From NCBI GenBank assembly GCA_011523635.1, contig WTGI01000051.1, forward strand, positions 1-53,860: a stretch of DNA of 53,860 nt, read 5' to 3'. The first letter of the stretch is position 1. Each line of letters begins with the position of its first letter. This DNA is from Acidimicrobiia bacterium (GTDB lineage: Bacteria; Actinomycetota; Acidimicrobiia; Spongiisociales; Spongiisociaceae). This document shows positions 1-8,319 of the stretch, in pieces. Under the pieces are notes generated by a model. That model was given only the letters and a program-made list of their open reading frames with translations, was not told the DNA's origin and did no database searches. The translations under genes and the position numbers were made by a program.

Positions 1-3000
1 TGGATCAGGACCCGTTCGCCCGCTTCCAACCCCGAGTAATGGAACGAGAGGGCGGCCGACACGAAGGCGCTGGGAACGGTGGCCAGGGCGGAGGGGGACA
101 CCCCTTCGGGCGCCGGCGCCACCAGCTCCTCGTGCGTGACCATCTCGGGGGCGAAGGCGCCGAACCCGAGCCCCACCACGTGGTCACCGATGCTGACATT
201 GGAGACGTCGGCCCCGGTGTCGACCACGTAGCCGCACAATTCCCGGCCCAGATCCCCCTCCTCGATGAAGCCGAGCGAACGGAAGACATCCCAGAAGTTG
301 AGACCGGAGGCTTCGACCGCCACCCGGACCTCCCGGGGCGCCAGGGGGCGCGTCGGCAACAGCTTGATCTGCGGTCTGTCGAACACGCCGTCCCGGTCCG
401 GCTCCAGCACCCAGTTCGGCTCCTCGGGCAGGGCCAGCCGCCCGGCCACGGTGTCAGGCCGCACCAGGCGCGCCGCCAGGCGGCGTCCCGACCGGTGGGC
501 GATGTGGTTCTCGTGGTCGGGATACAGCAGTTCGTCAACGAGGTCGGACAGCGGGTCCGTGAGGTCGGGATCCAGATCGATCATGCGCGGCTGCAGGTGG
601 GCGGCTTCCAGGGTGACCACCTTGCCCAGACCCCACAGGATCGAGCCGGACAGCTCCCCGAGCCGCTCCCGCTCCAGCACCTGCGCCCCGCGGGTGATGA
701 ACCACACACCGTTGGACGGGGTCGTATCGGAGTCGGCCAGACCCTGCACCAGTGCCAGCGCGCTCGCCCCGGCCTGCCGTACAGCCTCCGCCATCTCGGA
801 GGTGGTTGCCTCCGGCCCGCACCCTGCGAGGCCACGAAGGTGGACCACCCCGGTGAAGGGCACATCTCCGGGTAGGTCATCGATGAGCGATCGCCACGAA
901 TCCCGGCACTCCGGATCGAGGGCCTTCCTGATGACCGTGGGCCCGGCGGCCGACTCCTCGCTCTCCCGCAGCCGGCCTCCCGCCAGGACGACGGTCTGGT
1001 TCCTCGCCGCCAACTCCTGCGCGAGCTCCTCTCCGGCGCCGTTGCCGCCGGAGGTCACTACCCAGACTCCAGGAGGCTCGTCCACCTGCGCCGGGCCCTG
1101 CGCCACGATCACGCCCTTGTCGAGCATCTCGAACGAGAAGGAGTCGTCGACCCCCAGGACCTCGACCCCCTCGAAGCCGACATCCCCGAGGGCGCGGCGC
1201 CACACGTCGGGCGTGGCGAGGGCGTGGTGGGGGCGGTAGTGCTCGTCGGCGAACCGCCACCAGCCGTCCAGCTGGCCGAAGGTGAGGTCCATCCAGCCCA
1301 GGCCGCGCAGGTTCTCGAGCGCCACCAGCTGACCAGATGGGGCGAGAAGGGTCCGGCAATGGCCCAGCGTCTCCTCGAGGAAACGCGTGGCGTGCAGGAC
1401 GTTGGAGGCGATGATCAGGTCGTAGCCGTGGGGAACGAAACCCTGGGCGACGGGATCCTTCTCGATGTCCAGCGGGCGGTACTCGATGCATCCGTCTCCG
1501 TCGCCGAACCTTTCCTCCGCTTCGGCGAAGAACCCGGCCGAGATGTCCGTGTAGGCGTAGTCGAAGCGCCCGGCGGGAAGCTCCGGCAACACCGACGCGG
1601 TGGCCGAGCCGGTGCCGGCTCCGACCTCGATCACCCGAAGCCTCCGTCCCTCCGGGAGCCGGGCCAGGAGCGCCCGGACCGCGTCCCGCAACAAGGCATT
1701 GGCAGCGCGGGCCACCGGCGCCTTGAGATAGAGGTCGGCCGCGGTGGGTTCTCCGCTGCTGAAGAGGAGGGTGAGCGGATCGGCCTGGCCGCGCAGCGCA
1801 TCGGCCAGAGCGCCGCCGGAGCGGTGGAACAACCCGACCTCGGTGAGGCCGTGCGAGTACAGCCCCGCCATGTGCTCGGCGAACGCCTCGGGATCGGGGG
1901 GCAGTTCCTCCGGCAGCGGATCGTCGGGTCCCAGCACCACCTCGAACCCAGCGCCCGTCTCGGCCAGGATCCCGGACTTGGCCAGCATCTCGAGCATCCG
2001 GAGGAACAGGCGCCGGTGTTCGGGGATCACCTCAAGGCGACGTCTCAGCTCGTCGGGGTCGACCACCTCACCCGGTGTCCGGTGCCAGCCCAGCTTCTCC
2101 AGGTTGAAGAGCGCATAGGCGCGTGACCACCGCTCCAGGTCCGCCAGCAGGCCGTTCCTACTCTCGGGATCGACTCCGGCCGACGAAAGGTACTCCGGGA
2201 ACAACTCCGTTCCGACCGCCACCTCGGCAGGGGTGGGGAAGAAGTCGGCCGGCTGCAATCCCGACTCGAGGGAGCGATCGCGCCAGACGACCTCGTAGAG
2301 CAGGTCCTCCACGCCCTCGAACGCCGACAGCAACGCGGCTTTGGTGGCGCGCTTCACGGCGTAGCCGTCCAACCTCCCGATGAGAGCGCCGCTCGGGTCG
2401 TAGATGCTCATCTCCCCGCTGAGGACCTCCGGTTGCTTGGCCGGCTCCGTCTCGGCACCCGGCGGGGCCTCGTTCATGCGTACGTGGCAGAACACCCGGT
2501 CGGGAAGTGCCCCGGCCAGCCACAGCCCGTCCCATCCGAACGGCAGGTAGGTCGCCTCCTCCGGGCCGCCGACCATGTTGCGGGCTATGCCCACCACCTG
2601 GAAGCAGCCGTCCAGCACCAGCGGATGCACGTCCAGGCGGTTGCGGCCCAGCGTCTCCGGCAGGAGCACTTCGCCGACCGCCTCGCCGGGACCGGACCAG
2701 ACCCTCCCCAGCGTCCGGAACGACGGACCGAGGTCGATCCCGGTATCGGACTTGGCGCGGTAGTAGGCAGGGACGTCAGCGGGCGCCAGGCGGGCTGCCA
2801 CCTCGTCCAGATCGATCCACTGGCCCGCCTCCGGCATCGGGGCGCCTGCCGACATCCGACCCTCGACATGTAGCGTCCAATCCGGCTCGGCTCCCCTGCT
2901 GTAGATCTGGACACGGCGCGACGCGGATTGGTCGGGGTCGTCCAGCACGACCTGCATCGTGCGCCCTTCCTCGCCGGTGCCGTTCCCGGAAGCCGGCTCC

Positions 3001-6000
3001 GGAAACACCAGCGGGTTGTGGAGCTGCAGGTCCTCCATGACCACCGAGCCGCTCCCCTCGGTAAGGGACGCGGTGGCAGCCATGGCGCCGTACAGCGCGC
3101 CCGGCGCCACGAGGCGGCCGAAGACCCGGTGGTCCTCCAGCCAGGCCGGGTCCGACGGGAACACCTCCGTCTCGAAGGTGACCTCGCCTCGCGCCGACTC
3201 GTACCGCACGCCCAGCAGGGGGTGACCGGCCTCAGTGCGCCGCCGCTTCGCCGGATCCAGCCAGTAGCGTTCGCGCTGGAAGGGGTAACCGGGCAGGGAG
3301 ATCCGGCGGCGCGTCTCCCCGGCGAACAATCCCTCGAAGGAGATCTCCAGCCCGGCTGCGTAGGCTTCCGCCACCGCATCGACGAAGCCGGTGGCAGGAT
3401 CGGGCGATGAACCGTTCCGGCGCGGCCGCCGCATGCTGGCCAACACGACCGGAGCCCCCGGGGCGTTCCGCTCGCCCGCCCGGTCGGGCCACGCCAGCGT
3501 CACCATCGGACCCAGCACCGCGTGCGGGCCCACCTCCACCACCAGGTCCACGCCGAGATCCCCCAGGGCCCGGACGCCCCCGGCGAACGCCACCGCCTCC
3601 CGGGCATGGCGCCTCCAGTAGGAACCGTCAAGCGCCATACCGGGCTCGACCGGTCCGCCCGTGAGGTTGCTGATCACCGTGACGGCCGGGGACTGTATCC
3701 GCACGCCGTCCAGCGCGGCCTCCAGATCGTCAAGAGCCGGCTCCACGAGGGCACTGTGGAAAGCCCTGGTGGTGTTGAGCCGTCTGGCCCGGATTCCCTC
3801 CGATTCCAGACGGTCCAGCAAGGCATCGATCCCCGAAGCCGGACCGCTGACCACCTGGTGGGCGCCGTTGTAGGCCGAGAGGTTCACTCCGGCGCCGTTC
3901 GGCGACCCGTCGAGGCTTCCGACCACCGACTCGACCCGCTCGGCCGGGGCGAAGACCGCGGCCATGGCGCCGGGACTGGTCCCGGACAGCAGGGAGCCCC
4001 GCGCCGCGGCGAACCTCATCCCGTCCTCCAGGGTGAATACCCCGGCTGCCTGGGCCGCGGCCAGTTCCCCCACGCTATGCCCCATCACCACGCTCGGGCG
4101 GACGCCGGCGCAGGCCCAGAGCGCTGTGAGGGCGCACTCCAGCGCGTAGAGGGCGGGCTGCTCCCACGCCGTGTCGCCCAGGTCCCCCTCCGCCGACGGT
4201 CGACCGAACATCACGTCGAGCAGCGAGGTACCCCTCGCCTCGCGGAAGACCTCCTCGCAGCGGTCCAGCACCGCCCTCGCCACCGGCTCGCGCTCGTACA
4301 GGTCCCGGCCCATACCGGCCCACTGGCTCCCCTGCCCGGTATAGACGAAGGCCACCCGGGTGGCAGCCCGGGGCTCCGGGCCCTCGCCGTCCTCCGTCAG
4401 GGCGGCCAGCCCGGCCCGCAAGGAGTCGACATCCGTGAAGGCGAGGCCGGCCCGGTGGTCGAAGTGGCTGCGGCCGATACCCGCCGTCCAGGCCATATCG
4501 GCCAGGCCCGACTCCGTGCGGCGATCATCTAGCCAGGACAGGTACCGCCCTGCCAGCTCGCCGAGTGCAATCCCGGACTTGGCCGACAGCGGCAGGAGAC
4601 GTGTCCGGCGACCATCGAGGCTCTCCGCCGGCAACGGGACGCCGCCCATCAGTGGCGGCAGCGATACCGGCACGGCCTGCGCGGCGCCCGCTGTCCGGGG
4701 TTCCCGGCCGCCTGCGCCATCGGGGTCGCGGTGCTCCTCTACCACGAGGTGGGCGTTCGTCCCGGAAATCCCGAAGGAGTTCACCCCGGCCATCCGCGGC
4801 CCCGGGTAGTCGCTCGGCCAATCCATTTGGGAGGAGGTGACCTTGATCGGTAGCCGGTCCCAGTCGACACCCGGGTGGGGATCGTGGAAATGCAGGTGCT
4901 TGGGGATCACGCCCCGGTTCACCACCAGCGCCGCCTTGATCAATCCGGCGATGCCCGCGGCCGACTCGAGATGGCCGATGTTGGTCTTGACAGAACCGAT
5001 GAGCAGGGGCCGGCCGGGCCGGCGTTCCGCTGCGAAGACGTTGGCCACGGCATCGATCTCGATCGGATCGCCCACCGAGGTCCCGGTCCCGTGAGCCTCC
5101 AGGTAGTCGATCTCCGACGAACGGACGCCAGCATCCGACAGGGCTGTCTCCATCACCTGTTCGAGGGCGGGCGTGTGGGGGACGGTGAGACCGGTGCTGG
5201 CGCCTCCGTGGTTCACCGCCGCACCCCGGATGACCGCCCAGACCCGGTCGCCGTCGGCCACCGCCTCGCTCAGCCGCTTCAGGACGACGACGCCGCAACC
5301 CTCACCCCGCACGTAGCCGTTGGCGGAGGCGTCGAAGGTCTTGCACTGCCCGTCGGGGGACAGCATCATCGCGTCCGCCCTCAGCTCGTAGATCCGGGTG
5401 TTGAGGATGGCCTGGACGCCGCCCACGATGGCCAGATCCGCCTTGCCCTGCTGGAGGTCCGCCACCGCGTCGTGCGCCGCCACCAGGGAAGACGCGCAGG
5501 CCGCGTCCACCGCCTTGGCCGGTCCCATCAGTCCCAGGACGTAGGAGACCCGCCCGCTGGCGCCGTTCAGGTTGGTGCCGCTGAGGGCGTAGAGGCATCC
5601 GGCCGCCTCGCTGGGCTTGAGCGAGTCCACGACCATCATCCGGTACTCGTCGTTGCTGATCCCGGTGTAGACACCGGTGCGGGTCCCGCTCAGCCGGGCC
5701 GGGTCGATTCCGGCGTCCTCGAGAGCCTGCCAGCTCACCTCCAGCATCATGCGCTGCTGCGGGTCCAGGAGTTCCGCCTCGACCGGAGAGATGCGGAAGA
5801 AGGCGGCGTCGAACCGGTCGATCCCCTCGACGAAGGCGCCGAAGCGGCACGCCTCGTTCTGATCGGGATCGTCGAACAGGTCGGCGAGGCGTTCTCCACC
5901 CGAGCCGGGGATGCCCTCGGTCACGGTGTTACGGCCCTCGGCCAGTACCTGCCAGAAGGACTCCAGGCTGTTGGCGCCGGGGAACCGGCACGCCATGCCC

Positions 6001-6101
6001 ACGATCGCGATCGGCTGCCCGGCCGGGAACGCTTCCCGTTCCCCGACCACGGATGGGGCAGGTGCTTGTGTCGATGGGCCGGTGAGGTCCTTCAATGTCA
6101 T
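1..6101 (-). CDS. Type I polyketide synthase, KS-AT-DH-MT-pseudoKR-ER (C-terminus beyond window)
   Basis: One reading frame stays open from an ATG at 6101 to the left edge (2033 codons, no stop). The start is preceded by AGGAG at six bases. Domains in order: ketosynthase about residues 28-455 with Cys202 in DAACASS and the HGTGT and GHLES motifs; acyltransferase about 585-880 with Ser676 in GHSVGE and an RAFHS motif typical of malonyl-CoA selection; dehydratase about 958-1240 with His991 in HxxxGxxxxP and Asp1164/Gln1168 in DxxxQ; C-methyltransferase about 1330-1690 with EVGAGTGS at Glu1492; a structural pseudo-ketoreductase region about 1700-1880; and an MDR-type enoylreductase from about 1890, cut by the edge. 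A catalytic KR and an ACP would be expected beyond the window. Malonyl selection plus an internal methyltransferase predicts alpha-methyl-branched, highly reduced chains. Whether it acts iteratively is inference. Confidence 0.95.
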   Translation of the reverse strand, partial: MTLKDLTGPSTQAPAPSVVGEREAFPAGQPIAIVGMACRFPGANSLESFWQVLAEGRNTVTEGIPGSGGERLADLFDDPDQNEACRFGAFVEGIDRFDAAFFRISPVEAELLDPQQRMMLEVSWQALEDAGIDPARLSGTRTGVYTGISNDEYRMMVVDSLKPSEAAGCLYALSGTNLNGASGRVSYVLGLMGPAKAVDAACASSLVAAHDAVADLQQGKADLAIVGGVQAILNTRIYELRADAMMLSPDGQCKTFDASANGYVRGEGCGVVVLKRLSEAVADGDRVWAVIRGAAVNHGGASTGLTVPHTPALEQVMETALSDAGVRSSEIDYLEAHGTGTSVGDPIEIDAVANVFAAERRPGRPLLIGSVKTNIGHLESAAGIAGLIKAALVVNRGVIPKHLHFHDPHPGVDWDRLPIKVTSSQMDWPSDYPGPRMAGVNSFGISGTNAHLVVEEHRDPDGAGGREPRTAGAAQAVPVSLPPLMGGVPLPAESLDGRRTRLLPLSAKSGIALGELAGRYLSWLDDRRTESGLADMAWTAGIGRSHFDHRAGLAFTDVDSLRAGLAALTEDGEGPEPRAATRVAFVYTGQGSQWAGMGRDLYEREPVARAVLDRCEEVFREARGTSLLDVMFGRPSAEGDLGDTAWEQPALYALECALTALWACAGVRPSVVMGHSVGELAAAQAAGVFTLEDGMRFAAARGSLLSGTSPGAMAAVFAPAERVESVVGSLDGSPNGAGVNLSAYNGAHQVVSGPASGIDALLDRLESEGIRARRLNTTRAFHSALVEPALDDLEAALDGVRIQSPAVTVISNLTGGPVEPGMALDGSYWRRHAREAVAFAGGVRALGDLGVDLVVEVGPHAVLGPMVTLAWPDRAGERNAPGAPVVLASMRRPRRNGSSPDPATGFVDAVAEAYAAGLEISFEGLFAGETRRRISLPGYPFQRERYWLDPAKRRRTEAGHPLLGVRYESARGEVTFETEVFPSDPAWLEDHRVFGRLVAPGALYGAMAATASLTEGSGSVVMEDLQLHNPLVFPEPASGNGTGEEGRTMQVVLDDPDQSASRRVQIYSRGAEPDWTLHVEGRMSAGAPMPEAGQWIDLDEVAARLAPADVPAYYRAKSDTGIDLGPSFRTLGRVWSGPGEAVGEVLLPETLGRNRLDVHPLVLDGCFQVVGIARNMVGGPEEATYLPFGWDGLWLAGALPDRVFCHVRMNEAPPGAETEPAKQPEVLSGEMSIYDPSGALIGRLDGYAVKRATKAALLSAFEGVEDLLYEVVWRDRSLESGLQPADFFPTPAEVAVGTELFPEYLSSAGVDPESRNGLLADLERWSRAYALFNLEKLGWHRTPGEVVDPDELRRRLEVIPEHRRLFLRMLEMLAKSGILAETGAGFEVVLGPDDPLPEELPPDPEAFAEHMAGLYSHGLTEVGLFHRSGGALADALRGQADPLTLLFSSGEPTAADLYLKAPVARAANALLRDAVRALLARLPEGRRLRVIEVGAGTGSATASVLPELPAGRFDYAYTDISAGFFAEAEERFGDGDGCIEYRPLDIEKDPVAQGFVPHGYDLIIASNVLHATRFLEETLGHCRTLLAPSGQLVALENLRGLGWMDLTFGQLDGWWRFADEHYRPHHALATPDVWRRALGDVGFEGVEVLGVDDSFSFEMLDKGVIVAQGPAQVDEPPGVWVVTSGGNGAGEELAQELAARNQTVVLAGGRLRESEESAAGPTVIRKALDPECRDSWRSLIDDLPGDVPFTGVVHLRGLAGCGPEATTSEMAEAVRQAGASALALVQGLADSDTTPSNGVWFITRGAQVLERERLGELSGSILWGLGKVVTLEAAHLQPRMIDLDPDLTDPLSDLVDELLYPDHENHIAHRSGRRLAARLVRPDTVAGRLALPEEPNWVLEPDRDGVFDRPQIKLLPTRPLAPREVRVAVEASGLNFWDVFRSLGFIEEGDLGRELCGYVVDTGADVSNVSIGDHVVGLGFGAFAPEMVTHEELVAPAPEGVSPSALATVPSAFVSAALSFHYSGLEAGERVLI

Positions 6102-6147
6102 GGGGCTCTCCTGAACCGAGGCGGCGCCCGGAGGGACCGTTCAGTGC

Positions 6148-6175
6148 ATTATCGCCAGTGGCCGCTCCATGGCAA
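6148..6175 (-). promoter_or_regulatory. Putative sigma-70-like promoter for the PKS gene
   Basis: On the minus strand TTGCCA (6175-6170) and GATAAT (6153-6148) are separated by 16 bases. Transcription would begin near 6141 and leave a leader of about 40 bases before the PKS ATG at 6101. This suggests the PKS can be transcribed independently of the GAPDH genes just upstream on the same strand. Read by eye; no start site is known. Confidence 0.45.
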
Positions 6176-6228
6176 AGCGTCGTGCCCGGTTAATGCCATT
6201 GGAGAGGAGCAGGGCTGGAGGAGACCTC

Positions 6229-7248
6229 CTAGGCCGGCGGGGGCATCGAGCCCAGGAGTTCGATCAGGTCGACCACCCGGCTCGAGTATCCCCACTCGTT
6301 GTCGTACCACGCCACCACCTTGACGAGCCGGTCACCCAGCACCTCCGTCCCGCCGGCGTCGAAGATGCTGGAGTGGTCGTTCCCGATGATGTCGGATGAC
6401 ACCAGCGGTTCCTCCGAATACTGCAACACGCTTCTCATCGGCCCCCGGGCGGCGCTCCGCAGCGCTCCGTTCACGGCCTCGGCGTCCACGTCGGTGGACA
6501 GTTCGGCTACCAGCTCCACGAGGGACCCGTCGGGCACCGGCACCCGCATGGCCATCCCGTCCAGCTTTCCGGCGAGGGCCGGCAGGACCGTCCCGACCGC
6601 CCGGGCGGCGCCGGTGGAGGTCGGGATGATGTTCTCGGTGGCCGCTCTCGAACGGCGCAGGTCCTTGTGGGGCACGTCGGCCAGCCGCTGGTCGTTCGTG
6701 TAAGCGTGGACGGTGGTCATCACGCCCCGCACGATGCCGAACGCGTCATCGAGCACCTTGGCGACCGGGGCCAGGCAGTTGGTGGTGCAGGAGGCGTTCG
6801 AGATGATCCGGTCCGTGGCCTCGACATCGCCCTCGTTGACCCCGAGCACGACGGTGGAATCGATGCCGTCCTTGGCGGGCACCGTGAGCAGGACCCGTCC
6901 GGCGCCGGCTTCCAGGTGCTGTTGGAGCAGGTCCCGGGTACGGAAGGCCCCGGTGGATTCGATCACGACGTCCACGCCGAGCTCGCGCCAGGGCAGAGCT
7001 GATGGCGAGGACTCCCGCACCATCAGGATGTGGTGACCTCCGACGGTCATCCTCCCGTCCCGCACCGTCACCCTCTTTTCCAGCGTGCCCATCACCGAGT
7101 CGCGCCGGAGCAGGTAGGCGAGGACCTCATGGTCGGCCAGATCGTTGATCGCCACCACTTCGATGGGGGAGGAGGGGCGGTCGAGGATGATCCTCAGGAC
7201 CGCCCTCCCGATCCGTCCGAAGCCGTTTATGGCGACCCTCGTGGTCAT
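6229..7248 (-). CDS. gap: Type I glyceraldehyde-3-phosphate dehydrogenase, canonical active site
   Basis: A 339-residue NAD(P)-dependent GAPDH that would convert glyceraldehyde-3-phosphate, phosphate and NAD(P)+ to 1,3-bisphosphoglycerate. The N-terminus has the Rossmann motif INGFGRIGR. The catalytic Cys154 sits in SNASCTTNC, His181 is in TTVHAYTN, the phosphate-site Arg is kept in AMRVPVPDGS, and the nicotinamide-site Asn is kept in YDNEWGYS. The ATG at 7248 overlaps the stop of the upstream GAPDH paralogue (ATGA), so the two are probably translationally coupled. A longer frame upstream only adds out-of-register sequence from the paralogue and was not used. No pgk or tpi lies nearby, so this may not be the housekeeping glycolytic copy. 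It precedes the PKS gene by 127 bases. Confidence 0.95.
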   Translation of the reverse strand: MTTRVAINGFGRIGRAVLRIILDRPSSPIEVVAINDLADHEVLAYLLRRDSVMGTLEKRVTVRDGRMTVGGHHILMVRESSPSALPWRELGVDVVIESTGAFRTRDLLQQHLEAGAGRVLLTVPAKDGIDSTVVLGVNEGDVEATDRIISNASCTTNCLAPVAKVLDDAFGIVRGVMTTVHAYTNDQRLADVPHKDLRRSRAATENIIPTSTGAARAVGTVLPALAGKLDGMAMRVPVPDGSLVELVAELSTDVDAEAVNGALRSAARGPMRSVLQYSEEPLVSSDIIGNDHSSIFDAGGTEVLGDRLVKVVAWYDNEWGYSSRVVDLIELLGSMPPPA

Positions 7249-8249
7249 GTCACTCCTTGCGAGTGGTACCGGCGGAGCAGCTCGACGATGCGGGCCGAGT
7301 AGCCCCAGCCGGTGTCGAACCAGACGATCGTCTTGAGGAGGTTTCCTCCGATCACCATTGTGGACAGGCAGTCGAATATGCCCGAGAAGGTCGAGCCTCG
7401 CACGTCGCTCGAGACGATCGGGTCGTCGGTGAAGCCGAAGACACCCGGATAGCCGCGGCATGCCTCCCGCACCGCCTCGTTCACCTCGCTCACGGTGGTC
7501 TCGGTCCGGAGACGGGTCACCGCGTCGACGGTCGATCCGTCATCGACGGGAACGTTGAGGGCTTTGGACGAGATCCGCCCCGCCAGGTGAGGAAACACGC
7601 CGGAGAGGATGTCATCGGTGTTGCTGGTGACCGGGATGATGTTCTCGCCCGCCGCCCTGCTGGCCCTGAAACCACCGCTGGGCACGTCGCCCAGCCGGGC
7701 GCGGTTCGTATAGGCGTGGATGGTGGTGAAGAACATCTGGTCGATCCCGAAGTGCCGGTCGAGGACCTGGATCAGGGGGGCTATGGCGTTCGAGGTGTTG
7801 GAGCCCGTGGCCACGATCGGCGGGTTGCCGTCGAGCACGCGGTCCGTCACCCCGCTCAGCAGGAGCGGGAGGTCGCCGGGATCCTCCGGCGTCGAGGCCA
7901 GGATCACCCTCTTCGCGCCGGCGCTCAGATGGCGGCTGCACCACTCGGCCGTCCGGTACTTGCCGGTGGCCTGCACCACCGTCTCCACCCCGAGAGCCGC
8001 CCAGTCCACGTCTCCCGGCTCGACCCCTTTGATGAGGGGGATGCGGGAAGCTCCGACCACCAGGATGCCGTCCTCGAGCGACACCGGCTCCGGGAAGGGG
8101 CCGTAGATCGAGTCGTACTGGAGGAGGTACGCCAGGGCTTCCGGGTCGGCGATATCGGTGATCGCGGCCACGCGTGTCTCCTCGTCGTCGCCGATCTGGC
8201 GGAACACGTTGCGGCCGATCCGGCCGAAGCCCATCAGACCGATCGTCAC
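7245..8249 (-). CDS. GAPDH paralogue lacking the catalytic cysteine (probable pseudoenzyme)
   Basis: About 334 residues, with full-length GAPDH architecture and the N-terminal motif MGFGRIGRN. Aligned without gaps against the neighbouring canonical enzyme, the catalytic Cys is Asn151 (GSNTSN in place of ASCTTN) and the second Cys is Ala. The phosphate-binding Arg is Asn (ALNVPVDDGS) and the nicotinamide-site Asn is Thr (FDTGWGYS). The active-site His178 is kept in TTIHAYTN. Loss of the nucleophile should abolish classical activity; a regulatory, structural or altered role is inference. GTG at 8249 is chosen because GAGGT lies five bases upstream; a TTG at 8252 is the alternative. The stop overlaps the start of the canonical gene (ATGA). 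The frame is intact, so it is a maintained gene rather than a decayed one. Confidence 0.9.
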   Translation of the reverse strand: MTIGLMGFGRIGRNVFRQIGDDEETRVAAITDIADPEALAYLLQYDSIYGPFPEPVSLEDGILVVGASRIPLIKGVEPGDVDWAALGVETVVQATGKYRTAEWCSRHLSAGAKRVILASTPEDPGDLPLLLSGVTDRVLDGNPPIVATGSNTSNAIAPLIQVLDRHFGIDQMFFTTIHAYTNRARLGDVPSGGFRASRAAGENIIPVTSNTDDILSGVFPHLAGRISSKALNVPVDDGSTVDAVTRLRTETTVSEVNEAVREACRGYPGVFGFTDDPIVSSDVRGSTFSGIFDCLSTMVIGGNLLKTIVWFDTGWGYSARIVELLRRYHSQGVT

Positions 8250-8319
8250 CAACTACCTCATCTTCCCCGGGAAGCTGGGGAGTCTACAGGTTCCGAGACG
8301 CCCGATCCGTACCCGGCCT

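Noticed and set aside
4875-6323. Long plus-strand frame antisense to the PKS (and similar ones at 39-2126 and 2433-4532)
   Set aside because: The minus strand codes continuously for recognisable PKS domains here; the plus frames have Arg/Gly/His-rich translations typical of GC-rich shadows.
7249-7461. N-terminal extension of the canonical GAPDH
   Set aside because: The extra residues lie inside the upstream paralogue in another frame and precede a normal MTTRVAINGFGRIGR start.
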